In this document: piece by piece, positions 1 through 5,124 of the stretch
How the letters are laid out: the number at the start of each line of letters is the position of its first letter
Numbering within the stretch: position 1 is the first letter of the stretch
DNA from: an uncultured Collinsella sp.
GTDB lineage: Bacteria; Actinomycetota; Coriobacteriia; Coriobacteriales; Coriobacteriaceae
Assembly (NCBI GenBank): GCA_902465465.1
Contig: CABQNF010000088.1
Location: 1-5,370 of the forward strand
Direction of reading: 5' to 3'
DNA: 5,370 nucleotides
The notes under the pieces: generated by a model
The model's database searches: none
What the model was told of the DNA's origin: nothing
What the model saw: only the letters and a program-made list of their open reading frames with translations
Made by a program: the position numbers and the translations under genes

Positions 1-650
1 GTGTAGTCAGGAAGATCGAGCTCGAGTGCACGGCCCGCTGCCGTCACGAGCGACAGGTGGCGGCCCTGGGCAAAAGCCTCGCCGCGCTGAAGCTCAAGCA
101 AATCGCCATCAGCCAGCGCGACGTGGAGTCCCGTGATATGCGGGCGCATGGGGCCGTAAGCGTAGCTGCGGGCGCCGGAGGCGTTGCATGCCGCCATGCC
201 GCCCAGACAGGCAGACGCCTCGGTGGGATCGGTGGGAAAAAACTGCTCGGGGGCCTCTTGGAACTCCTCGTAGGCCTTAAGCGATGCCTGGTCCCAACCA
301 GCGGTCGGCAGCACCTTCTTGCCCAGCTGCTTGCGCAGCTCCGAGAGCACAACGCCCGGCTCCACGCGCAGCAGAAATTGGCCTTGCTCATCGCGGCGAA
401 GGCCCAAGTAGCGATTCATACGGGAAGTATTGAGGATATGCCCGCCGTGGGGCACGGCACCGGCGGCAAGGCCGGTTCGGGCGCCCTGAACCGTTACCGG
501 GACACACTCGGCATGGAGCTTTCCCAAAATGGCGCGGACCTCGTCTTCCGTCGTCGGAAACGAGATGCTCGAGGCCTCGCCCGATGCGCGAGACTCATCG
601 CGACCATACTCTTCGAACTCGTCGGTGAAGGGTTTAATGGTTGCAGACAC
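1..650 (-). CDS. FAD-binding oxidoreductase (GlcD / D-lactate dehydrogenase-like), N-terminal part, truncated by window edge
   Basis: Reading the minus strand from GTG at 650-648 gives 216 uninterrupted codons that run off the left edge. The protein shows the PCMH-type FAD-binding domain (FAD_binding_4): a strand and PP-loop region at residues 50-67 (VPVTVQGARTGLAAGAVP), then GGHILNTSRMNR (69-80), RVEPGVVLSEL (95-105), and the second FAD-contact block PTDPTEASACLGGMAACNAS (139-158) followed by GARSYAYGP (159-167). This pattern belongs to flavin enzymes that oxidise 2-hydroxy acids such as glycolate or D-lactate; the substrate cannot be told from this half. A roughly 20-residue insertion lies between LPTAGWDQ and the second block. 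Relatives are usually about 450-550 residues, so more than half is missing. The GTG start is supported by an AAAGGGGGAG ribosome binding site 5 nt upstream. No signal peptide, so cytosolic or membrane-peripheral. Transcribed divergently from the surface-protein cluster. Confidence 0.88.
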   Translation of the reverse strand, partial: MSATIKPFTDEFEEYGRDESRASGEASSISFPTTEDEVRAILGKLHAECVPVTVQGARTGLAAGAVPHGGHILNTSRMNRYLGLRRDEQGQFLLRVEPGVVLSELRKQLGKKVLPTAGWDQASLKAYEEFQEAPEQFFPTDPTEASACLGGMAACNASGARSYAYGPMRPHITGLHVALADGDLLELQRGEAFAQGRHLSLVTAAGRALELDLPDY

Positions 651-655
651 GCGAA

Positions 656-665
656 CTCCCCCTTT
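656..665 (-). promoter_or_regulatory. Ribosome binding site fixing the GTG start of the FAD oxidoreductase
   Basis: On the minus strand AAAGGGGGAG lies 5 nt before the GTG at 650-648. No ATG occurs in frame nearby upstream or within the first 77 codons, so this site decides the start. Confidence 0.7.
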
Positions 666-732
666 AGCTAACTACAGTGTTTGCAGGGAGATGTTACCGC
701 ATCGTTTCGTCGACGTGTTCGAGACCGTCTCC

Positions 733-760
733 ATAATTGGCTATTTTTACGTTCGTGCAA
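733..760 (-). promoter_or_regulatory. Weak candidate promoter for the FAD oxidoreductase
   Basis: On the minus strand TTGCAC (760-755) is followed after 16 bp by AATTAT (738-733), matching four of six bases at each box. It would give a leader of about 75 nt before the GTG start. Other pairings are possible in this A/T-richer stretch, so this is only a candidate. Confidence 0.25.
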
Positions 761-834
761 TTCGGCGAACGGCTTGATTTCCTCGGCAGACGATGCTTTT
801 GACACATATGGCCCCGCCGTCGCCGACCGCGCGA

Positions 835-863
835 TTGACGCTCGAAAAAAGTTGGAGTATTTT
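835..863 (+). promoter_or_regulatory. Candidate sigma70-type promoter for the surface-protein cluster
   Basis: TTGACG (835-840, five of six) is followed after 17 bp by TATTTT (858-863, four of six). The spacer contains an A6 tract (845-850), and a T6 tract (860-865) overlaps the -10 box, so the DNA is likely bent here. Initiation near 870 would leave a leader of about 125 nt carrying the direct repeat and hairpin described below. No better promoter was seen between here and the start at 996. Confidence 0.42.
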
Positions 864-904
864 TTGCCGCCTTTTACCTGCGGAGACGCCAATCCGTCAA
901 GCAT

Positions 905-922
905 TTGGTCAGAAATTGGTCA
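905..922 (+). repeat. Direct repeat TTGGTCA x2, phased by 11 bp
   Basis: TTGGTCA occurs at 905-911 and again at 916-922, starting 11 bp apart, about one helical turn. Two same-face half-sites of this kind are typical of a dimeric DNA-binding regulator. The site lies downstream of the candidate promoter and upstream of the hairpin. No regulator gene is visible in the window, so function is inferred only. Confidence 0.35.
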
Positions 923-951
923 AGTAGCGGCTGATACGGTCGGCGTCGACA

Positions 952-975
952 GCCAAAACCGATAGAAGTTTTGGC
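952..975 (+). promoter_or_regulatory. Perfect 8-bp inverted repeat / hairpin just before the first cluster gene
   Basis: GCCAAAAC (952-959) is the exact reverse complement of GTTTTGGC (968-975), with an 8-nt loop CGATAGAA. The hairpin ends 9 nt before the GGGAGG ribosome binding site (985-990) of the gene starting at 996. As RNA it could affect translation or stability of the leader; as DNA it could be an operator. It is not an intrinsic terminator because no run of T follows it. Confidence 0.5.
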
Positions 976-995
976 CCAGAAGCAGGGAGGTTCCC

Positions 996-1292
996 ATGGC
1001 ATATTACTGGCCCCAGTACGGCATCGCCATCGAAGTCGACGACGATCCCCATCTCCTACCTTTCGACGAAGAGGCATTCCCCGATACGACGGTCTACCAC
1101 GTTACCACCGATGTGATCTGCGACCCCGAGTCGTTCTCGGCGCTCGCCCACCACATCGCGCATATCCACGACATCGAGCTCCCTCCCGACTTCGACGAGC
1201 TCGTCTACTCGCGCCGTCTGATGCTTCACATGCTCTTTGGAGCGGACCCGTCCACCTTTGCGCGCGTCTATACCACCAAGGATGCCGCATGA
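996..1292 (+). CDS. Small acidic hypothetical protein (98 aa), first gene of the cluster
   Basis: I do not recognise this family with confidence. The ATG at 996 follows GGGAGG (985-990) with a 5-nt spacer, and G/C-rich third positions support real coding. The product has no signal peptide or membrane segment, so it is probably cytosolic. It is strongly acidic (about 18 Asp/Glu against 4 Lys/Arg) and has seven His. The start, YYWPQYGIAIEVDDDP (residues 3-18), followed by an ACID-rich PFDEEAFPDTTVYHVT (22-37), recalls the W-P-x-hydrophobic-E-x-D strand of restriction-endonuclease-like (DUF559/Vsr-type) folds, but the domain would be much shortened and lacks a clear catalytic Lys, so I make no nuclease claim. 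The stop overlaps the next start in ATGA, so the two genes are probably translationally coupled. Confidence 0.75.
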   Translation: MAYYWPQYGIAIEVDDDPHLLPFDEEAFPDTTVYHVTTDVICDPESFSALAHHIAHIHDIELPPDFDELVYSRRLMLHMLFGADPSTFARVYTTKDAA

Positions 1293-1798
1293 GCGCGAAG
1301 AGGCCACCCCACTTTGTAGGCCTGGGTCGTCGCAAGAAGCTCATCGTTGCCTGCCTGGCCATCGTCTGCGCCCTTGTCGCCGTAGGACTATACGCTTGGC
1401 AGTCGCAGCCCGTACCCGAGGCGGGCGCTTCGGTTACGACGGCCGAGGGCAAAACGCGTCAGGAAATCCAAGATGAGCTCGACGCTATCGTCCGCGACAA
1501 CATGATGACGATTTCGGTCGCGCCGGTCGCTCAGCTGCAGGAGGACGGCAAGCTGCGCGTCAACGTGCAAAACGTCCAAGACAATAAATTTCCCCAGCGA
1601 TTCCGCGTCATCCAAAACGACGAGACCATGTACGAATCCGGTGTGGTCGAGACCGGCAAGACAATCGAGACGTGCCCCGCCGGCGACATCAAAGAAGGCG
1701 AGGCGTACATCGAGATCCAGGCACTCGATGCCAAGACCCTCGACAGCCACGGCAATCCGACACGTGTCAAGGTGCGGGTTGAGCAAGCCGAGAACTAG
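1289..1798 (+). CDS. Single-pass membrane protein with extracytoplasmic beta-rich domain (169 aa)
   Basis: The start is placed at the ATG of the ATGA overlap with the preceding gene; the frame is open further upstream from a TTG at 971, but that stretch is a shadow of the first gene. The N-terminus is basic (residues 1-17, GRRKK at 13-17), then one hydrophobic segment at about 18-37 and no clear cleavage site, so it is most likely a type II anchored protein with its C-terminus outside. Residues 55-75 look helical and charged. Residues 76-167 are a run of probable beta strands, including RVNVQNVQDN (90-99), YESGVVETGKTIE (115-127) and RVKVRVEQ (159-166), suggesting an immunoglobulin-like sandwich; Cys129 is the only Cys outside the membrane. 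The function is unknown. An AAGGA lies upstream of the start. Its neighbours encode secreted and wall-anchored proteins, so an envelope role is inferred. Confidence 0.82.
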   Translation: MSAKRPPHFVGLGRRKKLIVACLAIVCALVAVGLYAWQSQPVPEAGASVTTAEGKTRQEIQDELDAIVRDNMMTISVAPVAQLQEDGKLRVNVQNVQDNKFPQRFRVIQNDETMYESGVVETGKTIETCPAGDIKEGEAYIEIQALDAKTLDSHGNPTRVKVRVEQAEN

Positions 1799-1851
1799 CT
1801 TTTCCGGCCGACGCGGCACCGCACGCAATTCACCAGCATTCGTCCAATCAT

Positions 1852-1868
1852 CGCGGGGACGGCCCGCG
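1852..1868 (+). promoter_or_regulatory. Short G/C hairpin before the WxL-like gene
   Basis: CGCGGG (1852-1857) and CCCGCG (1863-1868) form a perfect 6-bp stem with a 5-nt loop. It sits 8 nt before the AAAGGA ribosome binding site (1877-1882) in the 90-bp gap between two cluster genes. No T run follows, so it is not a standard terminator. It may protect an mRNA end or tune expression; in G+C-rich DNA it may also be chance. Confidence 0.3.
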
Positions 1869-1888
1869 GCGAATAGAAAGGAACGACC

Positions 1889-2488
1889 ATGGACATCACC
1901 AGGAACATGAACGGAGCCAGAGCGCTCGTCGTGGGCGCAGGGCTCGCGCTCGCGCTCGCAATGGGCGCTGCCCCGACGCCAGCTATGGCAGCCGGGCGCG
2001 TTGGAACCACGAAAGTAATGGTCAGGACCGAAATCGACAACGTTGAGTTCAAAGTTCCGACGGTTATTCCCTTCGTCGCCAAGGCCGACGGCACGCTTCA
2101 GGGCCCCTCAGAAGACGCGACCACCATCGACAATCATTCGGCCTACGGCATCCATGTCACCAACATGAAGATCGACGCCATGAACACCTGGACCATTGCC
2201 GCCGACGCCAAGGCCGGAACCGCGCAGAACTCAATCGACTTTAAGGTCGGCCCCGACGGCGCGCTCCAGAACGCCAGCGCCGCAATGCAGGGGACGGGCC
2301 TCGATCTTTCCAAGAATGCAGCCTTCGACATGGGCTACCAGGGCATTGCCGGTGGCACGGACAAAATTAAGCTCAAGACAAGCGGAAACGTCGCCCGCGT
2401 CACGCGCGACATCTTCCGCGTAACCGGCGAAGGCGATCAGGTTGCGACGATCACCTGGACGGTCGAGCCCGGTGCGCACACGGCATAA
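1889..2488 (+). CDS. Secreted WxL-like domain protein (199 aa)
   Basis: The ATG follows AAAGGA (1877-1882) at 6 nt. Residues 1-35 form a signal peptide: a short N-region with Arg5 and Arg11, a hydrophobic core LVVGAGLALALAMGA, and likely cleavage after PAMA (34). The mature part has no Cys and no sorting signal or membrane segment, so it is released or held non-covalently. It is beta-rich: VEFKVPTVIPFVAKADGTL (52-70), then NHSAYGIHVTNMKI (82-95) leading into NTWTIAAD (99-106), and the final strand ATITWTVEPG (186-195). Two Trp motifs, one central and one at the C-terminus, with the last strand close to the ATLTWTL-type ending, are the layout of WxL domains, which bind peptidoglycan non-covalently in Firmicutes. 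Here the third positions are Ile and Val instead of Leu, so this is a degenerate or related domain. Its last 17 nt overlap the next gene, which carries a wall sorting signal. Confidence 0.85.
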   Translation: MDITRNMNGARALVVGAGLALALAMGAAPTPAMAAGRVGTTKVMVRTEIDNVEFKVPTVIPFVAKADGTLQGPSEDATTIDNHSAYGIHVTNMKIDAMNTWTIAADAKAGTAQNSIDFKVGPDGALQNASAAMQGTGLDLSKNAAFDMGYQGIAGGTDKIKLKTSGNVARVTRDIFRVTGEGDQVATITWTVEPGAHTA

Positions 2489-2753
2489 GGCCGTCGCCCT
2501 GGCCGCCGCCGTCAGCATCCTAGCGTTTGGGCCAGCCATGGCCTTTGCCCAGCAAGAACAGGCGCAGGCCGCCACACAAGTGACGGTCGACCTCTCGGAG
2601 CTCGACCGCCGCGACCGCGAGGAACCGTTGGCGCAGACAGGCGATGGACGTTGGCTCTTGGCAGCAGGCGCCACAGCAGCAGGCGCGGGAACCGCCGGCC
2701 TCGGTCTGCACATCAAACGCAGCCAGAAACAAAACACGGACAGGCCGCACTAA
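2472..2753 (+). CDS. Small cell-wall-anchored protein with LAQTG sorting signal (93 aa)
   Basis: The GTG at 2472 is chosen because it gives a compact signal peptide (MRTRHK, then a hydrophobic core to about residue 24, cleavage likely after AMAFA at 26); a TTG at 2442 in the same frame would add ten residues. The mature part is only about 26 residues (27-52) before a C-terminal sorting signal: PLAQTGD (52-58), a hydrophobic span at 61-79 rich in Ala/Gly, and a basic tail KRSQK (82-86). LAxTG instead of LPxTG is the known substrate form of class E sortases in high-G+C Gram-positives. The gene overlaps the upstream stop by 17 nt and its ribosome binding site is weak, so it probably depends on translation of the upstream gene. 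Such a short wall-linked protein may serve as an anchor for its secreted neighbours, as small LPxTG proteins are thought to do in WxL loci. Confidence 0.8.
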   Translation: MRTRHKAVALAAAVSILAFGPAMAFAQQEQAQAATQVTVDLSELDRRDREEPLAQTGDGRWLLAAGATAAGAGTAGLGLHIKRSQKQNTDRPH

Positions 2754-2771
2754 ATTAGCTAAGGAGACCCC

Positions 2772-4202
2772 ATGGCATCGAAGAACCTTTTGCCCGTCGT
2801 CGCACTTTGCGGCGCGCTCGCAACCGGAACGCCTGTCGCCGCTTGGGCGACTCCCGTCATGGCAGACTCCTTACCAGCAGCCCTAAGTTCCGCCCCAAAT
2901 CCGTCGAGTACCATTGCGTGCGAGCGTTTTTCGATCGCACAGGCCGCGGTCTCAACCTCGGGATGCCTTCGTCGTGATACGGACGGCTCGATAGTCGTGG
3001 ATATCAAGCGTTCGAACAAGGCAAACGGCTCCCAGGCGGGGTGCACCGTCTGCACGTGGCGCTCGGTTGTGCTCGATGCGGATGGCGATCCATGCAATTT
3101 AGAGCTGCGCATCGACATCGCTTCGGTCGATGACTCGGCGAACGGAGCGAAGGTCGCCTTCGACGGTACGTTTTTTGAGAAAGGAGGCGGTATATGTCTG
3201 GGCTGCGCCGCCGCGAATGCAGATGATGCGCAGCCCACCCTCTCATTCACGGCATCGTTGCGGCTGACCAAAGCCGGTACCGATGCCATCGCGGCGGGAG
3301 AAGCGTCCCTGCTGTTCTACGCCGTCAGCACCGAAGACACAGACGCTCATTTCGAGAAGCCAGCCGGATCACTCAGCCTTACACGAGGGATAGAGGCAGG
3401 CCCTATTGAAATCGATGCCCACGCGCAAAGCAGGCAACGCATTCTTGCCGACCCGGCGCTTCTCGAAATGGAGTGGAACGGATCAGGAGCCATCGGAATT
3501 CTCCCCTCCGCGCTTGACGCCAAGACGCTCCCCTCAAACGACGAACCCATCAACGCAACCATACAAGAAGAGAGCGCGGACAAAGAAGCAGGTGCGGGCG
3601 ACACGCCGTCGCCGACAAACAGCGTCCCAGCTTCTTTCGAAGCATCGAATGAGCCCGCTGCCGTTCCAAACGACCCCGAGCTCGCGGACAGTCTGGGGCT
3701 TGCTGATCCTCAAGAAATTGATGAGGGTAACTGCTGCGTGCTTGCCGCGCTCGACCACACAGAGGTCATCGACGCTGCGAACATCGAAGTTGCCGCCGCC
3801 AATCAGCCCGTCCGCAAGTCGGCCATCATCGCATTTCCCGAATCCATCGAAGTCGTCTTTTTGCCATCGGGCGAGGTCGTGGCCCCAACACTGCTCACCT
3901 TGTTGGGCGCCAAGAATACTCGAAACGAAATTAAAAAGGTCACGGTTGTCGACCCTGTAACCACCGCTAAACTGCGTCTATACGCCGTTGCCCCAGACGG
4001 AGGCAAGACCTTGGAATTCGATGGCGACACACTCCTAGCCTGGCGACGTCTGGACATTATGCAAGACGTCTCGTATCAGATCGAACTCGTAGGGTTTGAT
4101 CGTGCCCGCGATGCCAATATCATCGCCGCGGCTATTGAATCCCCACAGCGGCTTATGACGTTGCGCTTTGACTACTATCCCTATGTCCCGACAACCACCT
4201 GA
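2772..4202 (+). CDS. Large secreted cysteine-containing protein with C-terminal beta domain (476 aa)
   Basis: The ATG follows AAGGAG (2761-2766) at 5 nt, 18 bp after the previous stop. A signal peptide covers about residues 1-31, with cleavage after AWA (26) or VMA (31). Cys13 is not a lipobox because Leu precedes it. The N-terminal region (50-230) looks beta-rich and holds Cys50, 65, 91, 94, 108, 142 and 145, including two CxxC pairs (CTVC, CLGC), so disulfides or metal binding are possible. Residues about 250-320 are an acidic Ser/Pro/Ala/Glu linker. A vicinal Cys321-Cys322 starts the C-terminal domain, whose strands IIAFPESIEVVFLPSGEV (352-369) and LMTLRFDYYP (461-470) resemble in order and spacing those of the WxL-like product upstream. 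No membrane segment or sorting signal is seen, so it is probably secreted or held by partners. I do not recognise a named family; a role as ligand or partner of the wall-anchored protein is inferred from context. Confidence 0.83.
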   Translation: MASKNLLPVVALCGALATGTPVAAWATPVMADSLPAALSSAPNPSSTIACERFSIAQAAVSTSGCLRRDTDGSIVVDIKRSNKANGSQAGCTVCTWRSVVLDADGDPCNLELRIDIASVDDSANGAKVAFDGTFFEKGGGICLGCAAANADDAQPTLSFTASLRLTKAGTDAIAAGEASLLFYAVSTEDTDAHFEKPAGSLSLTRGIEAGPIEIDAHAQSRQRILADPALLEMEWNGSGAIGILPSALDAKTLPSNDEPINATIQEESADKEAGAGDTPSPTNSVPASFEASNEPAAVPNDPELADSLGLADPQEIDEGNCCVLAALDHTEVIDAANIEVAAANQPVRKSAIIAFPESIEVVFLPSGEVVAPTLLTLLGAKNTRNEIKKVTVVDPVTTAKLRLYAVAPDGGKTLEFDGDTLLAWRRLDIMQDVSYQIELVGFDRARDANIIAAAIESPQRLMTLRFDYYPYVPTTT

Positions 4203-4225
4203 GGCTTAAATGCTGCGCACCATCC

Positions 4226-4251
4226 CTAATACCACTTATATAACGTATTAG
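4226..4251 (+). promoter_or_regulatory. Dyad CTAATAC-N12-GTATTAG enclosing a -10-like box upstream of the DUF554 gene
   Basis: CTAATAC (4226-4232) and GTATTAG (4245-4251) are exact reverse complements separated by 12 bp. The spacer contains TATAAC (4239-4244), five of six to a -10 box, but no good -35 lies at the usual distance. This is what a regulated promoter with an operator, or one needing an activator, would look like. It lies in the 118-bp gap after the surface cluster, about 70 nt before the next start. A smaller stem TGCCA-CGT-TGGCA (4291-4303) lies between it and the AGGAGG site. Confidence 0.48.
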
Positions 4252-4320
4252 ATGAGTCGCGATGTGCCTCGCATTTCGTTCTGCTACGATTGCCACGTTG
4301 GCATCAATACAGGAGGGCTC

Positions 4321-5037
4321 ATGCCGGGCTTGGGAACAATCATCAACGTTGTGCTTTTAGTTGCGGGCGGTCTTTTGGGATTAGCGGGCGGCCGCTTCAT
4401 TACACCGCGCATCCAAGACACGCTCATGAAAGCATCGGGGCTGTGCGTCCTGTTTATCGGCCTTGGCGGCACCATGCAAAAGATGCTCCTTATCGATGGA
4501 AAGGCGCTGGCGACCACTGGTACCACCATGCTCATTGTCTCGTTCGCCCTCGGCTCGCTCATCGGCGAGGCCGTCAACTTGGAAGCCGCCATCGAGAACC
4601 TTGGCGAATGGCTCAAGCGCAAGACTGGCAGTGAGGGCGATAACGAGTTCACCAACGCTTTTGTCTCGACTTCACTCACCGTGTGTATCGGCGCCATGGC
4701 AATTGTGGGATCGATCCAGGACGGCCTGCTCGGTGACTGGTCAACGCTTGCCCTGAAAGGCGCGTTGGACTGCATCATCGTCTGCACCATGACGGCGTCG
4801 CTCGGCCGCGGCTGCATTTTCTCCGCCCTACCCGTCGCCGTGTTCCAGGGGACGATCACGTTGTTTGCCGGCGCGCTCTCCCCCATCATGACCACAACAG
4901 CCCTCAACAGCCTTTCGCTCGTAGGCTCCATGCTCATCTTCTGCGTCGGCGTCAACCTCATCCGTCCTCAGACCTTCCGCACGGCCAATATGCTTCCCTC
5001 CGTCGTCATCGCCGTCATCTACGCCCTCCTGTTCTAA
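4321..5037 (+). CDS. DUF554 family integral membrane protein (238 aa)
   Basis: The start is the ATG at 4321 preceded by a perfect AGGAGG (4311-4316) with a 4-nt spacer; an in-frame ATG at 4252 would add 23 unconserved polar residues. The length fits the family (about 230 residues). Hydrophobic segments lie near 5-23, 37-52, 67-83, 113-133, 146-163, 168-188, 198-214 and 225-238. The family hallmark CIGAMAIVGSIQDGLLGD (122-139) followed by LALKGALDCIIVCTMTASLG (143-162) is clear, as is the N-terminal GTIINVVLLVAGGLLG. E. coli YqgA and B. subtilis YdfK belong to the same family. Transport is often presumed, but no substrate is established. The gene sits alone between two promoter-like regions, so it is probably its own transcription unit; I see no functional link to the surface cluster. 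Confidence 0.93.
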   Translation: MPGLGTIINVVLLVAGGLLGLAGGRFITPRIQDTLMKASGLCVLFIGLGGTMQKMLLIDGKALATTGTTMLIVSFALGSLIGEAVNLEAAIENLGEWLKRKTGSEGDNEFTNAFVSTSLTVCIGAMAIVGSIQDGLLGDWSTLALKGALDCIIVCTMTASLGRGCIFSALPVAVFQGTITLFAGALSPIMTTTALNSLSLVGSMLIFCVGVNLIRPQTFRTANMLPSVVIAVIYALLF

Positions 5038-5044
5038 ATCTATC

Positions 5045-5114
5045 AACGCAGCGGTATCTCGAACATCTGTTTGATGCTGTGCTATGATATGAGGTCACCG
5101 TAGCTGCGTTCGAG
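5045..5114. repeat. Nested inverted repeats flanking the promoter of the last gene
   Basis: AACGCAGC (5045-5052) is matched by GCTGCGTT (5103-5110), and CTCGAAC (5058-5064) is matched by GTTCGAG (5108-5114). Both matches are perfect, and the right-hand arms share GTT (5108-5110), so the two pairings exclude each other. The repeats enclose the predicted -10 box. If transcription starts near 5095 the left arms are not in the mRNA, so any role would be at the DNA level, for example as paired operators. Confidence 0.35.
5060..5088 (+). promoter_or_regulatory. Extended -10 promoter for the last gene
   Basis: TATGAT (5083-5088) matches five of six bases of a -10 box and is preceded by TGC, giving the TGn extended -10 motif. 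CGAACA (5060-5065) lies 17 bp upstream and keeps the ACA of a -35 box. Initiation near 5095 gives a short leader of about 30 nt ending in the ribosome binding site. Confidence 0.58.
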
Positions 5115-5124
5115 AGGAGGAGCG

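Larger units (their letters stand above)
651..995. other. Divergent intergenic region, 345 bp, no convincing gene
   Basis: The region separates the minus-strand oxidoreductase from the plus-strand surface cluster. It is visibly richer in A/T than its surroundings and holds runs of A and T. Open frames of 78-94 codons exist here on both strands, but they lack a ribosome binding site, use a mixed codon pattern and show no recognisable protein features. It contains candidate promoters in both directions, an 11-bp-phased direct repeat and a hairpin, listed separately. It therefore reads as a two-way control region. Confidence 0.65.

Noticed and set aside
44..671. Open frames of 204 codons on the plus strand and 115 codons on the minus strand
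   Set aside because: Both overlap the FAD oxidoreductase, whose frame gives clear FAD-domain motifs. The alternatives are low-complexity Arg/Ala/Ser-rich translations with no ribosome binding site.
664..671. TTAGCTAA palindrome here and at 2755-2762, each just before a ribosome binding site
   Set aside because: An 8-bp match at two unrelated genes is weak; most likely stop-codon and A-rich spacer coincidence.
952..975. Hairpin as an intrinsic terminator
   Set aside because: It is followed by GGCCCAGAAG and a ribosome binding site, not by a run of T.
971..1288. N-terminal extension of the membrane protein from TTG at 971
   Set aside because: It is Arg/Pro/His-rich shadow translation of the 98-residue gene. 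The ATGA start at 1289 directly gives a basic N-terminus and membrane segment.
2661..2686. 11-bp direct repeat GCAGCAGGCGC with a 15-nt period
   Set aside because: It is in frame and encodes the Ala/Gly repeats of the membrane segment of the LAQTG protein; residue composition explains it.
2796..2820. Cys13 of the large secreted protein as a lipobox
   Set aside because: The residue before Cys is Leu rather than Gly/Ala/Ser, and a normal signal peptidase site follows at 26 or 31.
3406..3960. 184-codon open frame within the large secreted protein gene
   Set aside because: It overlaps the well-supported 476-residue frame, is Ser/Pro/Arg-rich without recognisable features, and has no ribosome binding site.
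4284..4961. 225-codon minus-strand open frame
   Set aside because: It is the antisense shadow of the clearly recognised DUF554 gene, with a Met/Pro/Ser-rich translation.
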